From Baylisascaris procyonis (taxonomy: Eukaryota > Nematoda > Chromadorea > Rhabditida > Ascarididae), in contig JAZARR010000213.1 of the NCBI GenBank assembly GCA_037389465.1, positions 4,694,501 to 4,758,500 on the forward strand: a DNA stretch of 64,000 bases, in the 5' to 3' direction. Position numbers and translations under genes: made by a program. Shown here one piece after another: positions 36,314-48,963 of this stretch. The first letter of the stretch is position 1; every line of letters begins with the position of its first letter. Under the pieces are notes generated by a model. The model did not search any database and was not told where the DNA came from. It worked only from the letters and a program-made list of their open reading frames with translations.

Positions 36314-37787
36314 CTTTTTTAAAAATCTCTATTTATACAACGAATCTTTATTTATACAACATGTTCCCAAACCACTCAACACTATTGCGACAAGATAAAG
36401 TAGAGTGACAAGATTTTTCAAAATCTGATATAATGCATTTACTGTTTTAATTCTTGGATATCTATGGTACCATTAGTCGGTTATTATTATATAATTTATA
36501 CCGTTCATAATATCAGGTTACCTGAATAAATAGAAGGGCAGTTCACTAGACGAATACTCACTTTATACAATTAAATATCTGATTGATATTGATACATTAT
36601 CGCCTATAAACAATGTTCGAAAGTCATTAATTTGAATAATCTTCAAATTGAGGTGTGATTAAGACTGATTTTATCCTACTGTAACAAATCATCTAATGGA
36701 TATATGATCAAATCAACCTGAATTTCAGGGAACTAATCACGTTCGCTTCATTAAGGGATTTGTTTTATTCTTTACTCTGAGGCATAAAATTCAACAAATT
36801 TATTTACAATAAGCCAATAATAAAAAGAACATCTCACTGTTGTTTGAAAGAAGTTTTTAAACACATCCACAACATCACTAACATATAGTTGATAAATAAG
36901 TGATAAATTTGTTGCTTTGAATAAAAGAAACATTAAAATCCCAAAGAATTATAAACCTAATTTGCACAAGATCGTAATACGGAACACCTGGTTGTCGGCA
37001 TTGCATTCAACGATGCGCATTCGTTGGAGGCGCTTTTGTTGGTTGGCGTGTTTTCCGGATGCAATTTTGGGGAGTGCTTTTGTTGCGTGATCGTTTTATT
37101 AATCCATGGGTCACTTATATTATTTGTTGATTTGGTAGATGTTGTTGCAAAACATCCCATCACGTTTACTTTTCCACTTTTTAAAGTATTCATTGATTAG
37201 ATTGCGTTGAAAACAGCACATATCGCGCTTTCCTGTTGTGTTTTTCCACTAATCAACACTGAAAAGATACTACAATGATTTAGAAGGTGAGGGAATAAAT
37301 GCTTGTTAACGTATACATCTTATCGCTGCGGTGGTTTTAACTCAAAAGCCTCGAAAATCACTGAAGCCAGATTTATAAAATTTTAATGGGTATGATGTAT
37401 TCAATAAAATGACCTTATATACCATATTTCACGTCGATCTGTGGATTTCATTAGCTTATTTGGAAGTGGAAAGGATTTATCTGCATATATCGATCGGACT
37501 TTCATTTCACATTTTTCGCCTCATTACAGAAAGTCGGATTCTTTATAGAGGATTAATACGAGCAATCGGATCATATAGAAAATGAAACGTCGTTGTGCTT
37601 GTTTTATTATTTATTGACGAGTTATAAGATTGCTCGATAAGGTGAGCGGAACCCAAAAGCACATATTGTGCCATTTTCCTTGGTGCGTTTCTCTGCTTAT
37701 TTGCTAATTACAACGAACTTCGTCCGTATTTTATGAAAACTGCGATGATGTGAAATATTATCGGTCATTGTTTCATCGCTGAATAAG
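36314..37787. other. Region between the cysteine-rich gene and the plus-strand zinc-finger paralogue
   Basis: AT-rich. A minus-strand frame at 36957-37193 is low-complexity (Ser/Thr/Asn/Lys-rich, ending near CSVLRSCAN) and is open on the opposite strand as well. It could be an upstream exon of the cysteine-rich gene, but phases did not match. No BED-finger exon for the plus-strand paralogue was found here. Confidence 0.4.
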
Positions 37788-40700
37788 ATGGATCTAATTG
37801 CAGCAGAAATGGAAAATGCGACAAGGAAATCAGCACCGAAAAAAAGAAGGTAATCGCTTCTATTTTATTTTATTTAGAGAATGTCACATAGTGATGGTTG
37901 TTTGAATGATCAACACTAACGTTAAGGAAAGGAAACAATCTTAATAACTTTATTTTGCTCGTTATGAAAATCACACTGAAAGTAATTGCTGAAGCAACAT
38001 ATTTCTAAAATTGCAACGAACTTTTTCTTGAAAAACTTAAAGCTTCACAAACTTTTGACCATTTACGACCAAGACCGCGTCTTTGAGGTTTCCAAGTTAA
38101 GTCCTATTCCAGCAGAGACCGGAAAAGGATAGAGGTCGTCCTTGTTCTGCGCTAATGATTGAAGTCATAGTTTTTTGGTTGATATAAGGAGATCACAGAT
38201 TTCTTATTGAATTTGGTAGACATCCTTTCATGACTCGGCGTTAACCTTCATTAATTGCTCATCGATCGATACTAAGGTCTCAGTGTTCGAGAATACAAAA
38301 AACGCATAATGTGCCATTCTTCATAAAGTATTTCGGCAGTAAATAATTTGCATTTCAATAGAGGTTTCTTAATTCGTCTTTCGTATATCTAAGCAATCGT
38401 TCCTGTCCACTCTCTCAAATCTGCTGTCATTTATATTGCTTATGAATATATCCAATTCTAGGATTCTATTATTATAGTAAGCATCGTTAACCCGTATCTT
38501 TTCCCATTATCTTTGTGGATCTTATTTTCTTTATGCAGCCGATGACGATCTCATTCCAGAATTAATCAAATTGTTACTGTTATTTCTAACGAGTTTTTCA
38601 GCGATGTTTCTTCACTATTGCATAGAAATTATATTTAGAATTTCCGAACGCGTTGATTGGCTGAATAGAGAGGTGATGGCAGTGTTGCGTATGATGGATG
38701 GTGATAAGTCGATAACGTTATCAGCTGGATCCGATCTCATTGAGAGGATAACCGGACGTCGAGTCGACAACGCAACAATGTGTAGACGACTTCGTTGGTT
38801 ACGAGAGGTATGTGCAGTGTTCTATTAGACAACCCGAAACGATTCTCGCTGTAGATAGTGCTGGTTGATTGACTTGACAACCGTACTTATAGAGTGGCGA
38901 TACGGGTTAGCGGCACACTTGTGATTGCTAATAATATTTGACTTCGATCTCCACTAATCATCATATAATCAAGAAGTATTCACGACAGTCGTTATGCCAG
39001 TGAGTGCTTTTCAATGATATCATTGCTGTCGAAATGTTTAAAGGACTACAACTGTTAACTACAATTGTTATCTGATGGTACCTTATGACGGCGAAACGTT
39101 GTGACTTCTCTGACTGACATTTGCGCCTAAAGAGTCCTTACTTTTATTGATTCTATAATAGCAGATATCCATATTGCATCGCTTACGTATATTCTTTATC
39201 ACTGTTTAATAGGTTTATGGAACTAATTGGTCAGATGAAGGGATGCATAGTGTCACATCGTGTTAGGTCTTCTGTGGTAATTCCAACTTGTTTTATAAAT
39301 AATTCCAACTTGTTTTATAAATTCATTATTGTGGGATTACATTTCGAAACAACCACTTAATTAAGTGGGATATTCTAATATAAAAAACGGATGTCTTTAA
39401 CCGTAGAAAATTGATTGTGCTCGTTCACTTTGGAATAACACGAAATATGTTAGAATAGGATACAACACATTGTCTACGAAGCGGCAAACGGTGTAGAATA
39501 TGTTGTAAGCTCGAATATATGAGATGTGCCGGAGATGTTACTAATAGAGAATGTAGATGTAGGAAGGAGGAGCTTCTGATCCGGAGCTTGATGCATGCTG
39601 CAAGCATGAAAAAGTTTTGGAGAAGTAGTAAGGCTCGTTAACCTATTGTCGAGTGCAAAGCAAACTTAATGAGGCGAATCTCTGCATCTCTCGAAATGCC
39701 TTATTGATTCACTTATACATCTCACAACAATGCTTTAATTCGACTGATTCAAGTTTATGCGAAAATATGCGTATTTTCTTGATTAAACTCATCAATTACA
39801 ACGAGTTGGGAAATGTCGCACATGACAAAGCACATTATGTGCTTTTTGTGAATTATTTCGAATATGCAAATTTAGCTTGAAACCACTTCGGGACTATTCT
39901 AAAAGCAGTGGGGTTGTTTTACATCGTCAAAGACAAACGCACATCGATGTGTATTGCCAACGAAAAAATCTCATGAATACTGTTGCATTATCACAAAAGT
40001 TATGATATTTCGATGTTTTAGGCAACGTCTCAAAAATAACAATGCGGTTTCACGTCATCAGCCAAATCCATATATTGGCTTATTTCATTGAAGGAAGTCA
40101 TGTGATCATGATGCATTCAAACAGAAATACTGAAGTGATAGAATTTTTTTGTAATTATCCAAATTTGGATCCCTTAGAGAACATTCCAAGACATCTTTTC
40201 TATCTATAATAACTGGGAAGATAGGAAAACTTGCTTCAAAAATATAGGTGATAAATCGAGAGTTTAAAATGCTTTCACATATTAGATGAAGTCATTTGTA
40301 AGATATTCAGCAGCAGCAGTTCTTAAGGATTCGCTTTTTAAATTTTTGCACTAAATCTTGAGAATCGAGTGCTGTTGTATATTTATTCAAGCTGGCTAAG
40401 ATTATTTATCGTAACAAATAAAACGATATAAGTGATTTTCAATTTGTTTACAACGATACTATGGTATGATTCGAATTGTACTGCTTCAGTAGTTAGCAAA
40501 TTTTAAGAGATCCTAAAATATATCCTGATCTTGTCTAATTGCCTATATGTAAATTCGGCTTGTATTGATGCAACAGATCTCGAGTTGAATATGCAGTCGG
40601 ATAGACAACCAAAACCCCTGTTAGATGATGAAAAAAAATAGAAACGCTTGAAAACCTGGCATAGCATTATAACATTTGAAAGTATCAAATCTTTTAAAAA

Positions 40701-43700
40701 AATCTTACCGCACTAAAAATTTAAGTACATCAGATAGGTGCATAATTGTGATTCATCTTAACTGTGTTACTTTTTTATGGAGATTTAGGGGGTTTACAGG
40801 AACCAACATCGAATAAAGGAGAAGTAATTGCAGAGTGCAAATTCTTGGGAGAAGCTGTCGTCTTCACAACTTGGAGAGGGAGAAGCAGATGAGGATAAGC
40901 CCGAACGAGATAGTGTCGAGACAGATATGTGAGCCTTTTTTGCTTTAATAAACATTGTTTTTCCATTTCTCAGTAAATAGCCATTCCAACATAAGTGCCG
41001 ACATGATGTTCAGATGTGGGCAACCCTCTATCCTCCTTCCATTCAGACTTCCGGCTTTAGTCAGAATCCACAAAAATTTCTTGATTCGTGGAGTGGATCA
41101 GGGACGTAAAAAAAGATAAAGACATATTTTAGCGTTTTAGTACAAACAGCCTGCGAATAAGATGTTGTTGCATGAAATCAGTAAAGAAATAATGATGCAG
41201 AATTTCGCTTTTCTCAGGATTTGTCTATGGTGTCTTCGAACGCTTCTTTTAAAGCATTTTTATCGTACATTTTCGTAGATTATTTCCTACGAAAGGTATT
41301 GCAGAAATTTTCTTTCATATAAGAAAATTTTAGATTGGAATGTTGAAGTAAATAATATTATTGCGTTCTATTACTGATTCAATAATATCCAATTTGCGAT
41401 GTTCGCTGAAAACCGTTAAAAAGGCGAGTGAAATTAGCCGTAAGTTTTGATTGTGGGGTAAATCAAGTGAGTCAAAAATATTTTGGGATAAAACATAGTA
41501 GATAATCTGAGAACTTTAAAATCACAAGCATAGAGAACAAGTCGAAAATTTTAAATGGAAGAGGAAATATGAAAGAAAACGGAGACGACATCAGCCGAAT
41601 TATGAACTCAATTTCGGCGAAGTAGCAGGAAATTTATTGTGGAGTATTTTGAATGATAATTGCTTCTCGATGAATGGGTTTTGTTGTTAAGAAATTCAGC
41701 CAAGAGATTCTAAATGGTTCGATGATTGTGAACTGAAATATCGGATGATCCTATCTCTTGGTAATCATAGACCGACGAAAACTTTATTAAAGATACAAAT
41801 TGTTAGCTCTTTTTGATGATCTGCCTCTCCTGTCTTCTTAACATTTTTTCATATCCTCCTCTTAGGCAAATTTAGGAAAAAACCTTGGATATTTGATGGG
41901 CGAGGAAGTTTTTCAGAGAGAGAGAGAGGGATCATAGCAAAAGCGAAGCGTCTAATTAAAATAATTTTTAATTAAGTGAGAATTTGAAGAAATAATCGAA
42001 TTTATTCAGGGAGAGTCTGTATGAACTTCTCTATCGCCCCAAATGTGGACAGCTCGATGATTCACGGGTACATCAAACTATTGATGCAGAAACAAGTGGC
42101 AATTGTATTCTATCCTCAACGCACAACAATACACATAACTTGGTTAGAGTTAATTCTTTTATTATTTTCATTTATTGGTCACTTTTATGTGAAATTTGTA
42201 TTGTATGATTGATATGTTGATTTGTTTTAAGATGTAAAGCTAGTTGGGCTATTTCAAATTACTATGTAGATGCGGTTATCACTTGGTTAGTAGTGATAAA
42301 TTAAAATTTCTGGATCCTATCATTGATGATTGTGAAAACTTTACAATTTTAGAGATTTATTTTTTCTTATGTTCGAAATATTTTCATATAGTCATTATCA
42401 GCGCTCGTTGCATCGAATTAAAGCACGTATGGTGGTTTTTTTGTTTAAATTTATTCAATGCGATTGGTTAAATCGTCGAGACGCTTTCCCATCTCTGAAC
42501 TTTGTGAATATGGTTTGCTGTCAATTTTCAGAAAAAAAAAACTATAAAGTAAAAGTGTTTTTTGTTCAGTAAGCATCGCAATTTGCGTGACAGTCCTCGA
42601 ATATAAGGAGTGCACGGGAGTGTTACTAAAAACACTGGTCTGCAGATGATTGTCAGGGGATTTTTCCGAGAATGAACGACGCTTATAGCTGCCGAGTGAA
42701 TAGTTTCCTGTTGCTGATATGTTCGATAGACACGTGATGCATCAAGTAGAGTTGAGAAATGGATACAATTCTTTATAGCTTTATGAGGCAATATACGTTA
42801 TATTTATGGGGTTATATAGCAGGCGAATAAAGTTTTTCATCTGCAGACTTGTGATCGAATGGTCGAATGCGGATCGGATCCAGCAACTACAGTGAGTGCA
42901 ACCTGCGATGCTTCATCCGCATGTCCACTATGGAGGCGTATTCTCACGTGGCATTCTGAAAACGGGTCGGCAGAGTGAGTCTTTTCTAATAGTTATGTAG
43001 TTCACGTTCATGCTATGCTTGCTTCCAGAAAGCACATCGTGTCTTAGAAATTGAGGTGGATGGAGGCTTTCCTACATTATTTTATCTTTCTTAAAATTCA
43101 ACACTTTTATCTACATATCTTACGGCATAATAAGTGCTAGTGAAGGTTTGCTGATCACAGATACGGAACTTTACTACTCTTATTAAAGCAGAGATGAAGC
43201 GATGTCAATATGCTTTGTTTGTTTGCATTCACACGAATCCCAGCACTTCTAAATTACTTTATACTTTAAAATAAATTACTTTAAATTACTTTATGTATTA
43301 TATCTTCTGAACTATACATAAGACGTCTTATTGTGTTGATGACGAACCCATTTGCTCTTTTTCCCCGTGAACGATGTCAGATCTATATGCCGTGCAAATA
43401 AGTCATAGAATTGTTAGGCCTTTGAACTTGCATTTTCTAGCTCGTGAATTTGCGCACTTTCAGGTCTCAGGTACCAATCGCCGATGCTTCCGACTGCACG
43501 GTGGATGAGGGTGATCAGTATGAGCAGACAGAAAGTGTGGGTTTCTGTGTGAAAGAGGAAAATGGTGCCGATCCCGCGACAGTCGCTGCAGAGCCCACTT
43601 ATTCGACTGTACATACGTCTTTCCCTCAAAAAGCCACAAACGCTGCGAACTGCAGTGCCGATATGTCAGATATTGTTCCTTCTGGACACATTCAGAACAG

Positions 43701-45109
43701 TTGCATTCCGTCGACAGAATGTCTGGAAAACGCAAACACCGATCTTCATTTGTTCTCCGAGGCGGACTTGGTGCCTAGTGAAGGGAGTTCACAGTGTTGC
43801 CCACTTCCCATCGAGGATGACCGTCCCGTTCCTACGACTGCAAATGATACGAATCGTCGTCGTCGAATTATGAGGAATTGTGTATCTGGTCGGGTTAGCG
43901 TGCGTGGCATCCGTCGCTATAATGTCCTATCGAAGAATGCAGCTGCTCGTCGGATTGCGGCGGAGAGTCAGCAAGGAGCTTATAGGAACTATGTGTCTGT
44001 TGGGAAGTCGCAGACGAGCTGTAAGCGCCATTGTACGGGTAACGACGATATGAATTCAACAAGCAACGACGATCCACTTTCCACATCGATGACCGCAAAA
44101 TGTAAATCACGTTCCGTTGCAGTAGGACCCGATAGAGTATCATCTCTACGAGGTAAGAGAATGGATGATGCACTGTTTGCCATTGAAGGACTGCTGAGCA
44201 AGGTTGGCACCACCCAACGCGACGAATTCAACAACTTAGGTGAGCCCATCTGAATGCTTATTTCGTGTCCCTCTGTCTGTGCATTTTACATTATCTCTCT
44301 TCTAGCTCATTCGTCGTCTATGTACATAGGTGTAAATCTGAGTCGCTGAGGTGATTGTAATGTGAAGTGGTGGTCGTTCAGGTAAGCCTAATTATTGAGT
44401 TCTATTTCAGATTGTTTTTGTGCTTTTTTTTAAATCTGTTCAAGCCTCATAATGGTGATCTTTTCTGTATTTGTGTATGTATATGTGTCTGTGTGTCCCC
44501 TGCTTTCAACGCACGAACCACCAGCACTGCGATGACGTAATATCTGATCGTAATTGTTTATATCAGATTTCATTGATCACAGTTTCCAGTTTAATTCGTG
44601 GTTATCATCATGTATCTTTGAGTCATTGGTACGTTAAGGTGCCATTCATAGGTCAGCTTTCTTTCTAAAACAGATTGAATGCTGCGCAGATGCGATTTTT
44701 TTTTGGGAGGAAATTTTCCCGACCGTTCGTTTTTGCAACAGAACAAACTGTAATTTTAGTTTTAGTTATCAGTATTGATGCTTTTTCCATACTACAGCTT
44801 TAGCACTTTCCTCTTCTTTGAAATTCTGCATCTTTAATGATTTGAGTGAGGCTAAATAAATATTTTTTAGGATTGAGTGAACTTCATCATCGAGGAGTTG
44901 TTTTCACAGAAGAGTGGAGTTGAATTCTCTCTTCTTTGATTACGATTCTTGTTCATTTCTACTTGAATATATGCATATGGGTTTCAGGAGATTCGGTTGC
45001 GGATTGTCTTCGTGGTGTGAATCGAGTAGACACAACTGCTGCGGCACAATTCAAGCTTGAGCTACTCGAGATGATGGCACGGTATCAGAAGGCAACATTA
45101 TTCAAATAA
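37788..45109 (+). CDS. Inverted paralogue of the BED/FLYWCH gene, lacking BED and with a reduced FLYWCH (family member 2)
   Basis: Exons: 37788-37849 (ATG after an acceptor-like aataag), 38639-38807, 40834-40928, 42010-42142, 42847-42974, 43464-44239 and 44988-45109 (TAA). Total 1485 nt, 494 residues, all GT-AG and phase-consistent. Exon phases and the 128-nt exon length match the minus-strand member. Conserved points are ITGRRVDNATMCRRLRWLRE in exon 2 (partner ATGRRYAISTLLRKVRKL), the MES/RES junction opening exon 4, the FNNLG junction, and the C-terminal GDSVADCLRGVNRVDTTAAA module. Exon 4 keeps only the end of a FLYWCH-like finger (VHQTIDAETSGNCILSSTHN, then HNLTC across the junction); the YYRCxxC half is missing. 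The large exon is acidic/Ser-rich with an Arg cluster (RRRRIMR). AATAAA (45105-45110) overlaps the stop codon. Probably a nuclear regulator; function unknown. Confidence 0.75.
39281..39322. repeat. Two-copy tandem duplication
   Basis: The unit aattccaacttgttttataa occurs twice head to tail (about 39280 and 39300) with no clear change. It is a young small duplication inside an intron. Confidence 0.75.
39353..39368. repeat. Perfect 16-bp palindrome
   Basis: CCACTTAATTAAGTGG in an intron of the plus-strand zinc-finger paralogue, about 30 bp after a short tandem duplication. Confidence 0.75.
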
Positions 45110-45110
45110 A
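45105..45110 (+). terminator. AATAAA polyadenylation signal overlapping the stop codon
   Basis: The hexamer AATAAA covers the TAA (45107-45109) of the plus-strand zinc-finger paralogue, implying a very short 3' UTR if used. Confidence 0.5.
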
Positions 45111-47640
45111 GATTTATTGCAGGGGTTGCTATGCTCCAAATATCGACAGGAAGCGGGTAGCGCATTACCTCAGGTAAAATAACGAAATTATGAATTTCAT
45201 GATGGTTTTAAGGGGTTTTGTTGAAAAAGAAAAGGGGGAGGGGTATATTTATTCATTTTTAGTCAAGGAACTATAACGATAACGTTTATATGTGAAGCTA
45301 GTTGAAAAACTGTGAGAAATATTTTTGTTATTTGTACGTATTATAATTGCTTAAATGTGTTGCATCACTTTGTATTGCGTGAAAGCCAACGTTTTTGGGT
45401 TTTGTAATCGGAAGGTGATATTACATTTTATACAATCTTGGAAGCATATTCGAGGATGCCTATACTACATAATCGTTCTGCTTGCCGTACAATAACAACT
45501 AGAGTGATGGAAGAGAAAATAGTAAATCGTGGTTTTATTTTGAAGTGAATTCCAGTGGATTTCCTTGTTGACGCATTCAGGAATTTGCATTTTTCATTAA
45601 GAAAATCGAGAATTTGCTTGGAATTTCCCCTGACCCCCTCTCTCCTTTTTCCTTCCTCCGTCAGGGTGTAAAGCTATGTCTATCATCCATTTCGATATGA
45701 GCATATAGACTGCACTAGTGAGAACGTCTAATTGGCTGCGCAAATTTTAATTTTCTTATTTCTATATTTATTGTTGGGATTCCTCATTTATAGGCACTGG
45801 TTGATTATGCACTCCCCATGACTACAAAACTTTTTTAAAGGGTATTTTGGTGGACATCTATAAAGCGTGTGCATAATATAGATGGTGCCAATGAAAAACT
45901 GAATGTGCATTTTTTAGTGGCGTTTATATTTGGGAAATGAATAGTGAAAACGAGCTGTGTTTTATGTATTTTGCAACTTTGCATTCGAAAAGCGCATTAT
46001 GGAGGGTGTCCTACACTAGTTCGAGGGGAGATCAGGGCGGGCTGATCCTGAATTCATGGACCCTACTGAAAGTAGAATTTGTTAGCTATACCACAAGATC
46101 ACATCCTGCACCAACTTCCTAAGTCGATCGATTTGACGGGTATAATGCATACCATCATAGCTTGCAGGATACTACAGGATCGTACATTTAACTGCTTGCA
46201 ACAGGTTTCTGAATTATCCATTAGCTGCAAAAAAAGCTAAAGGCATTTAAAGGTGGTGAAAATTTTGAGTGTATTTTGCGATGAAGAGGTCTTAATTTTG
46301 CACCATTCAGGTTGAAAGATGATGTTTTGCAGAAGGTCCATGCTGGTATTTCTTCGATAAAAATATTACTTTAGTGTTGTGAATGCTTTGTTTTTTGTTT
46401 TTTTTTTTTTTTTGTTCATTTGTTTATTGTTTATGAAATAATGTAATTGACGCGCGCGATTACAAAAGCACATCAAGCACCAATTGGTTTAACACTTTTC
46501 AACTTGCTTGTTTTTTCTCATCTTATTGCTGTCATTTCTATATTTTCTTGGCTTTGTTTTGAATTTGTTTTTCTTTTTGGTGCATTGTGCATATTTTTTG
46601 TTAATTAATTTAAATACCGTTGTATTGAAATAATTCATTGTTTGTTATGAAGTGATATGATTGCAGTTCAAATATGAATAATTATTTTGGATTTATAAGC
46701 GGATGGTAATCATCCATAATGCACAAATCTTATCGAAAACATTTCCAGTTCTTTACTCAATGCATATAAACTGCCCGACAGACGATCTCTACTGCAAGGA
46801 ATCCCCACAAATATAGCGAATTGTTTTTATTTAAGTGGAATTTGAGGAAGCATTCAATCGATTATTGAATCAGCGATATAACAAATCTAGGAAAGGACAT
46901 GATTTCGTTATTTCAGACCTATGAAAGAGATTAATATACACACAACTTGATATTTAAAAAAAAAAAAAATCTAACGAAATATTAGCATTAGCAGATTTTT
47001 GAATGACTCTACATTTTGCATGCATAACACATTAATTGGAGATTGCATTCATTATGAAAGCGATGAATCAATGTGCTCATATTTCACATTTGTTTATGTG
47101 CTGTGTGGTTGAGGTTTTTCTGCTCGAGGTGGGCAATTCGGAATATTATTTACATTTGTCGATCGAATGGTAATCATCTACGACATAAATGAGACTGTTT
47201 AGATGCGATGCTGAAAACATAATGAAGGGTTATAGAAATGTGATATAAAATAACATTAAATGAAAAACATGAGAGAGGTTTTAACTAATAAGCTACTATC
47301 TATCGATTGCAAAGTAGGGAATCACCGATGGAGATTTTATTTATGTGAAATGAGCTGCTTTCGCGATGGTTTTTGGCACCAAAAAATTACTTTCATGGGA
47401 GAACGATTTGACTTTGCCGATACTGAATTGGAATGAAGGAAGAGGAGGAAGCGATTGGCATGATGTGGGACGTTCATCTCTGGTGAGTAGGCAGATGTAG
47501 GGGAGGGGCGGTGGGCTTGTAAGTTTTGGGACCTGAAGCCAATGATAGAAACGATTCATCATCTTTATTTGCTTTTGCAAAGTTGCATCAATGACTCGTT
47601 GTTGGATAAACCGATGCTTTAATCTCGCAGTAATGAAGGG

Positions 47641-47802
47641 ATGAAAATTAAAAATTTTAAGGTAAGTATGGACTACCTAAAAAACTTCGTAAGTAAAAGT
47701 GACAAAGAGCTCATGGGCAAGTTGTTTTTCCCGGATTTCTACGAACTAGATGTCCTGAAAATTAAGGATGCATATCCCAATGTAAATGGATTTGATGCAT
47801 GA
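47641..47802 (+). CDS. Small open frame, unrecognised
   Basis: Open frame of 53 residues with in-frame ATGs at 47641 and 47668; the second starts MDYLKNFVSKSDKELMGKLF. The charge pattern looks protein-like. A gtaagt donor-like site (47662) directly before the second ATG also allows it to be an exon end plus intron. No family recognised. Confidence 0.2.
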   Translation: MKIKNFKVSMDYLKNFVSKSDKELMGKLFFPDFYELDVLKIKDAYPNVNGFDA

Positions 47803-48680
47803 AGCGAGCGTAAATTCCTCGATGCATTTTAGCATATTACACTTCACTTATTCAAATTTCCGCATATTTTAAACGTTAATGAGCTGCCAACCTTTTATTT
47901 GAGCGTTTGAGTACTGACTGTGGGGTCGGTCATCCGTAACCGTGAGTTCCTTTGTTTGTAATGATTCAGGGTTATTATGCAACAGCCAGAATTGATTGGC
48001 GACAGGGATTAACTGCTTTTTCCATTTAGCCACAAATTATTACTTCCCTACCTGTGGTACCGATATTTTTTGTTGCTTTCTGATGAATTCCTCAGATTTC
48101 CTCCAATCAACTCACCGAACAGCTCACCGACGTTTCTATCGGAAACAGTGACAGTCCACTAGTTCTGACTCGTGAATTGGCAATGACCGGTCAAGCGGCG
48201 ACTAGGGAGATATTTATACAGTTTACCTCTTAACTTTATTAGTTTTTCGCTTTTCAGAAAGTTCACTGACCCTTGTATGAGGCGGCTGTAATAAGAAAAT
48301 AACTTTACGTATAGAATATAAATTGTCAAATATTTTTCTTCAGCCTTGAACGAGGCAGTGAGACCGCGGCTGATTGGCCCTCTCGCTCTTCTAGAGTAAG
48401 ATGATTTCCTTCGTTCAGCTGAGATGACGCTTACCTTCGACGCAACAGGTGCGACGAGTATTTAGAGCTAAGCAATCCATTGGGGATAGTTGGATGCTTC
48501 TAGGTAAAGATGTTGAAGAGAACGAAAACAAGTCAACACTAATTAAAGAACGAGTCGAGTAGTGTTGAAGGAAAGCCACAGAAGAGGTCAAGTGATACCC
48601 CACATGCAGTAAGCGGTCTATGATCGAGCACTGATCGGAGCCATTAACTGCTTTTTCAATTAGACTGAATTAAAACTGCG

Positions 48681-48714
48681 ATGTTTTCGAGCTTTTGTAT
48701 AGGCTCGAAAACAT
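48681..48714. repeat. Perfect inverted repeat upstream of the PP1 gene
   Basis: Arms ATGTTTTCGAGC (48681-48692) and GCTCGAAAACAT (48703-48714) are exact reverse complements with a 10-nt spacer. It could be a regulatory palindrome or an RNA hairpin. Confidence 0.8.
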
Positions 48715-48963
48715 GAAAGATGGCGCCATTGCCACCTTAGCATTTTTAATTATACATTAGTAATATCTTGTTTAAATTTGACAATCTTTTCCGTCGTCGC
48801 CGCTTTTCTTCCCATCAATCCTTCTTCTCCCTCCTCTCATTCCCCTTCTCCTCTGCCGGGAAACAGGAGGAAAGGGGATTTCTACCTACGAAACTATAAA
48901 ACCTACTAGATACTGTTAGCGTTAAATTATATCAATTGCAGCATTTAAGAATCGCAAAAAAAG

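Larger units (their letters stand above)
45111..48963. other. Intergenic region upstream of the PP1-type phosphatase gene
   Basis: Mostly AT-rich without genes. Contains a T run near 46402-46414, a small open frame at 47641-47802, a minus-strand proline-rich chance frame at 47341-47580, and a perfect 12-bp-arm inverted repeat at 48681-48714, about 250 bp before the phosphatase start. Confidence 0.5.

Noticed and set aside
36957..37193. 78-codon minus-strand frame ending near CSVLRSCAN
   Set aside because: Low complexity, open on the opposite strand too, and its possible donors do not match the phase of the neighbouring cysteine-rich exon.
43460..44249. Several open frames opposite the large exon of the plus-strand zinc-finger gene
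   Set aside because: Shadows of the coding frame; the plus-strand frame is supported by splice phase and paralogy.
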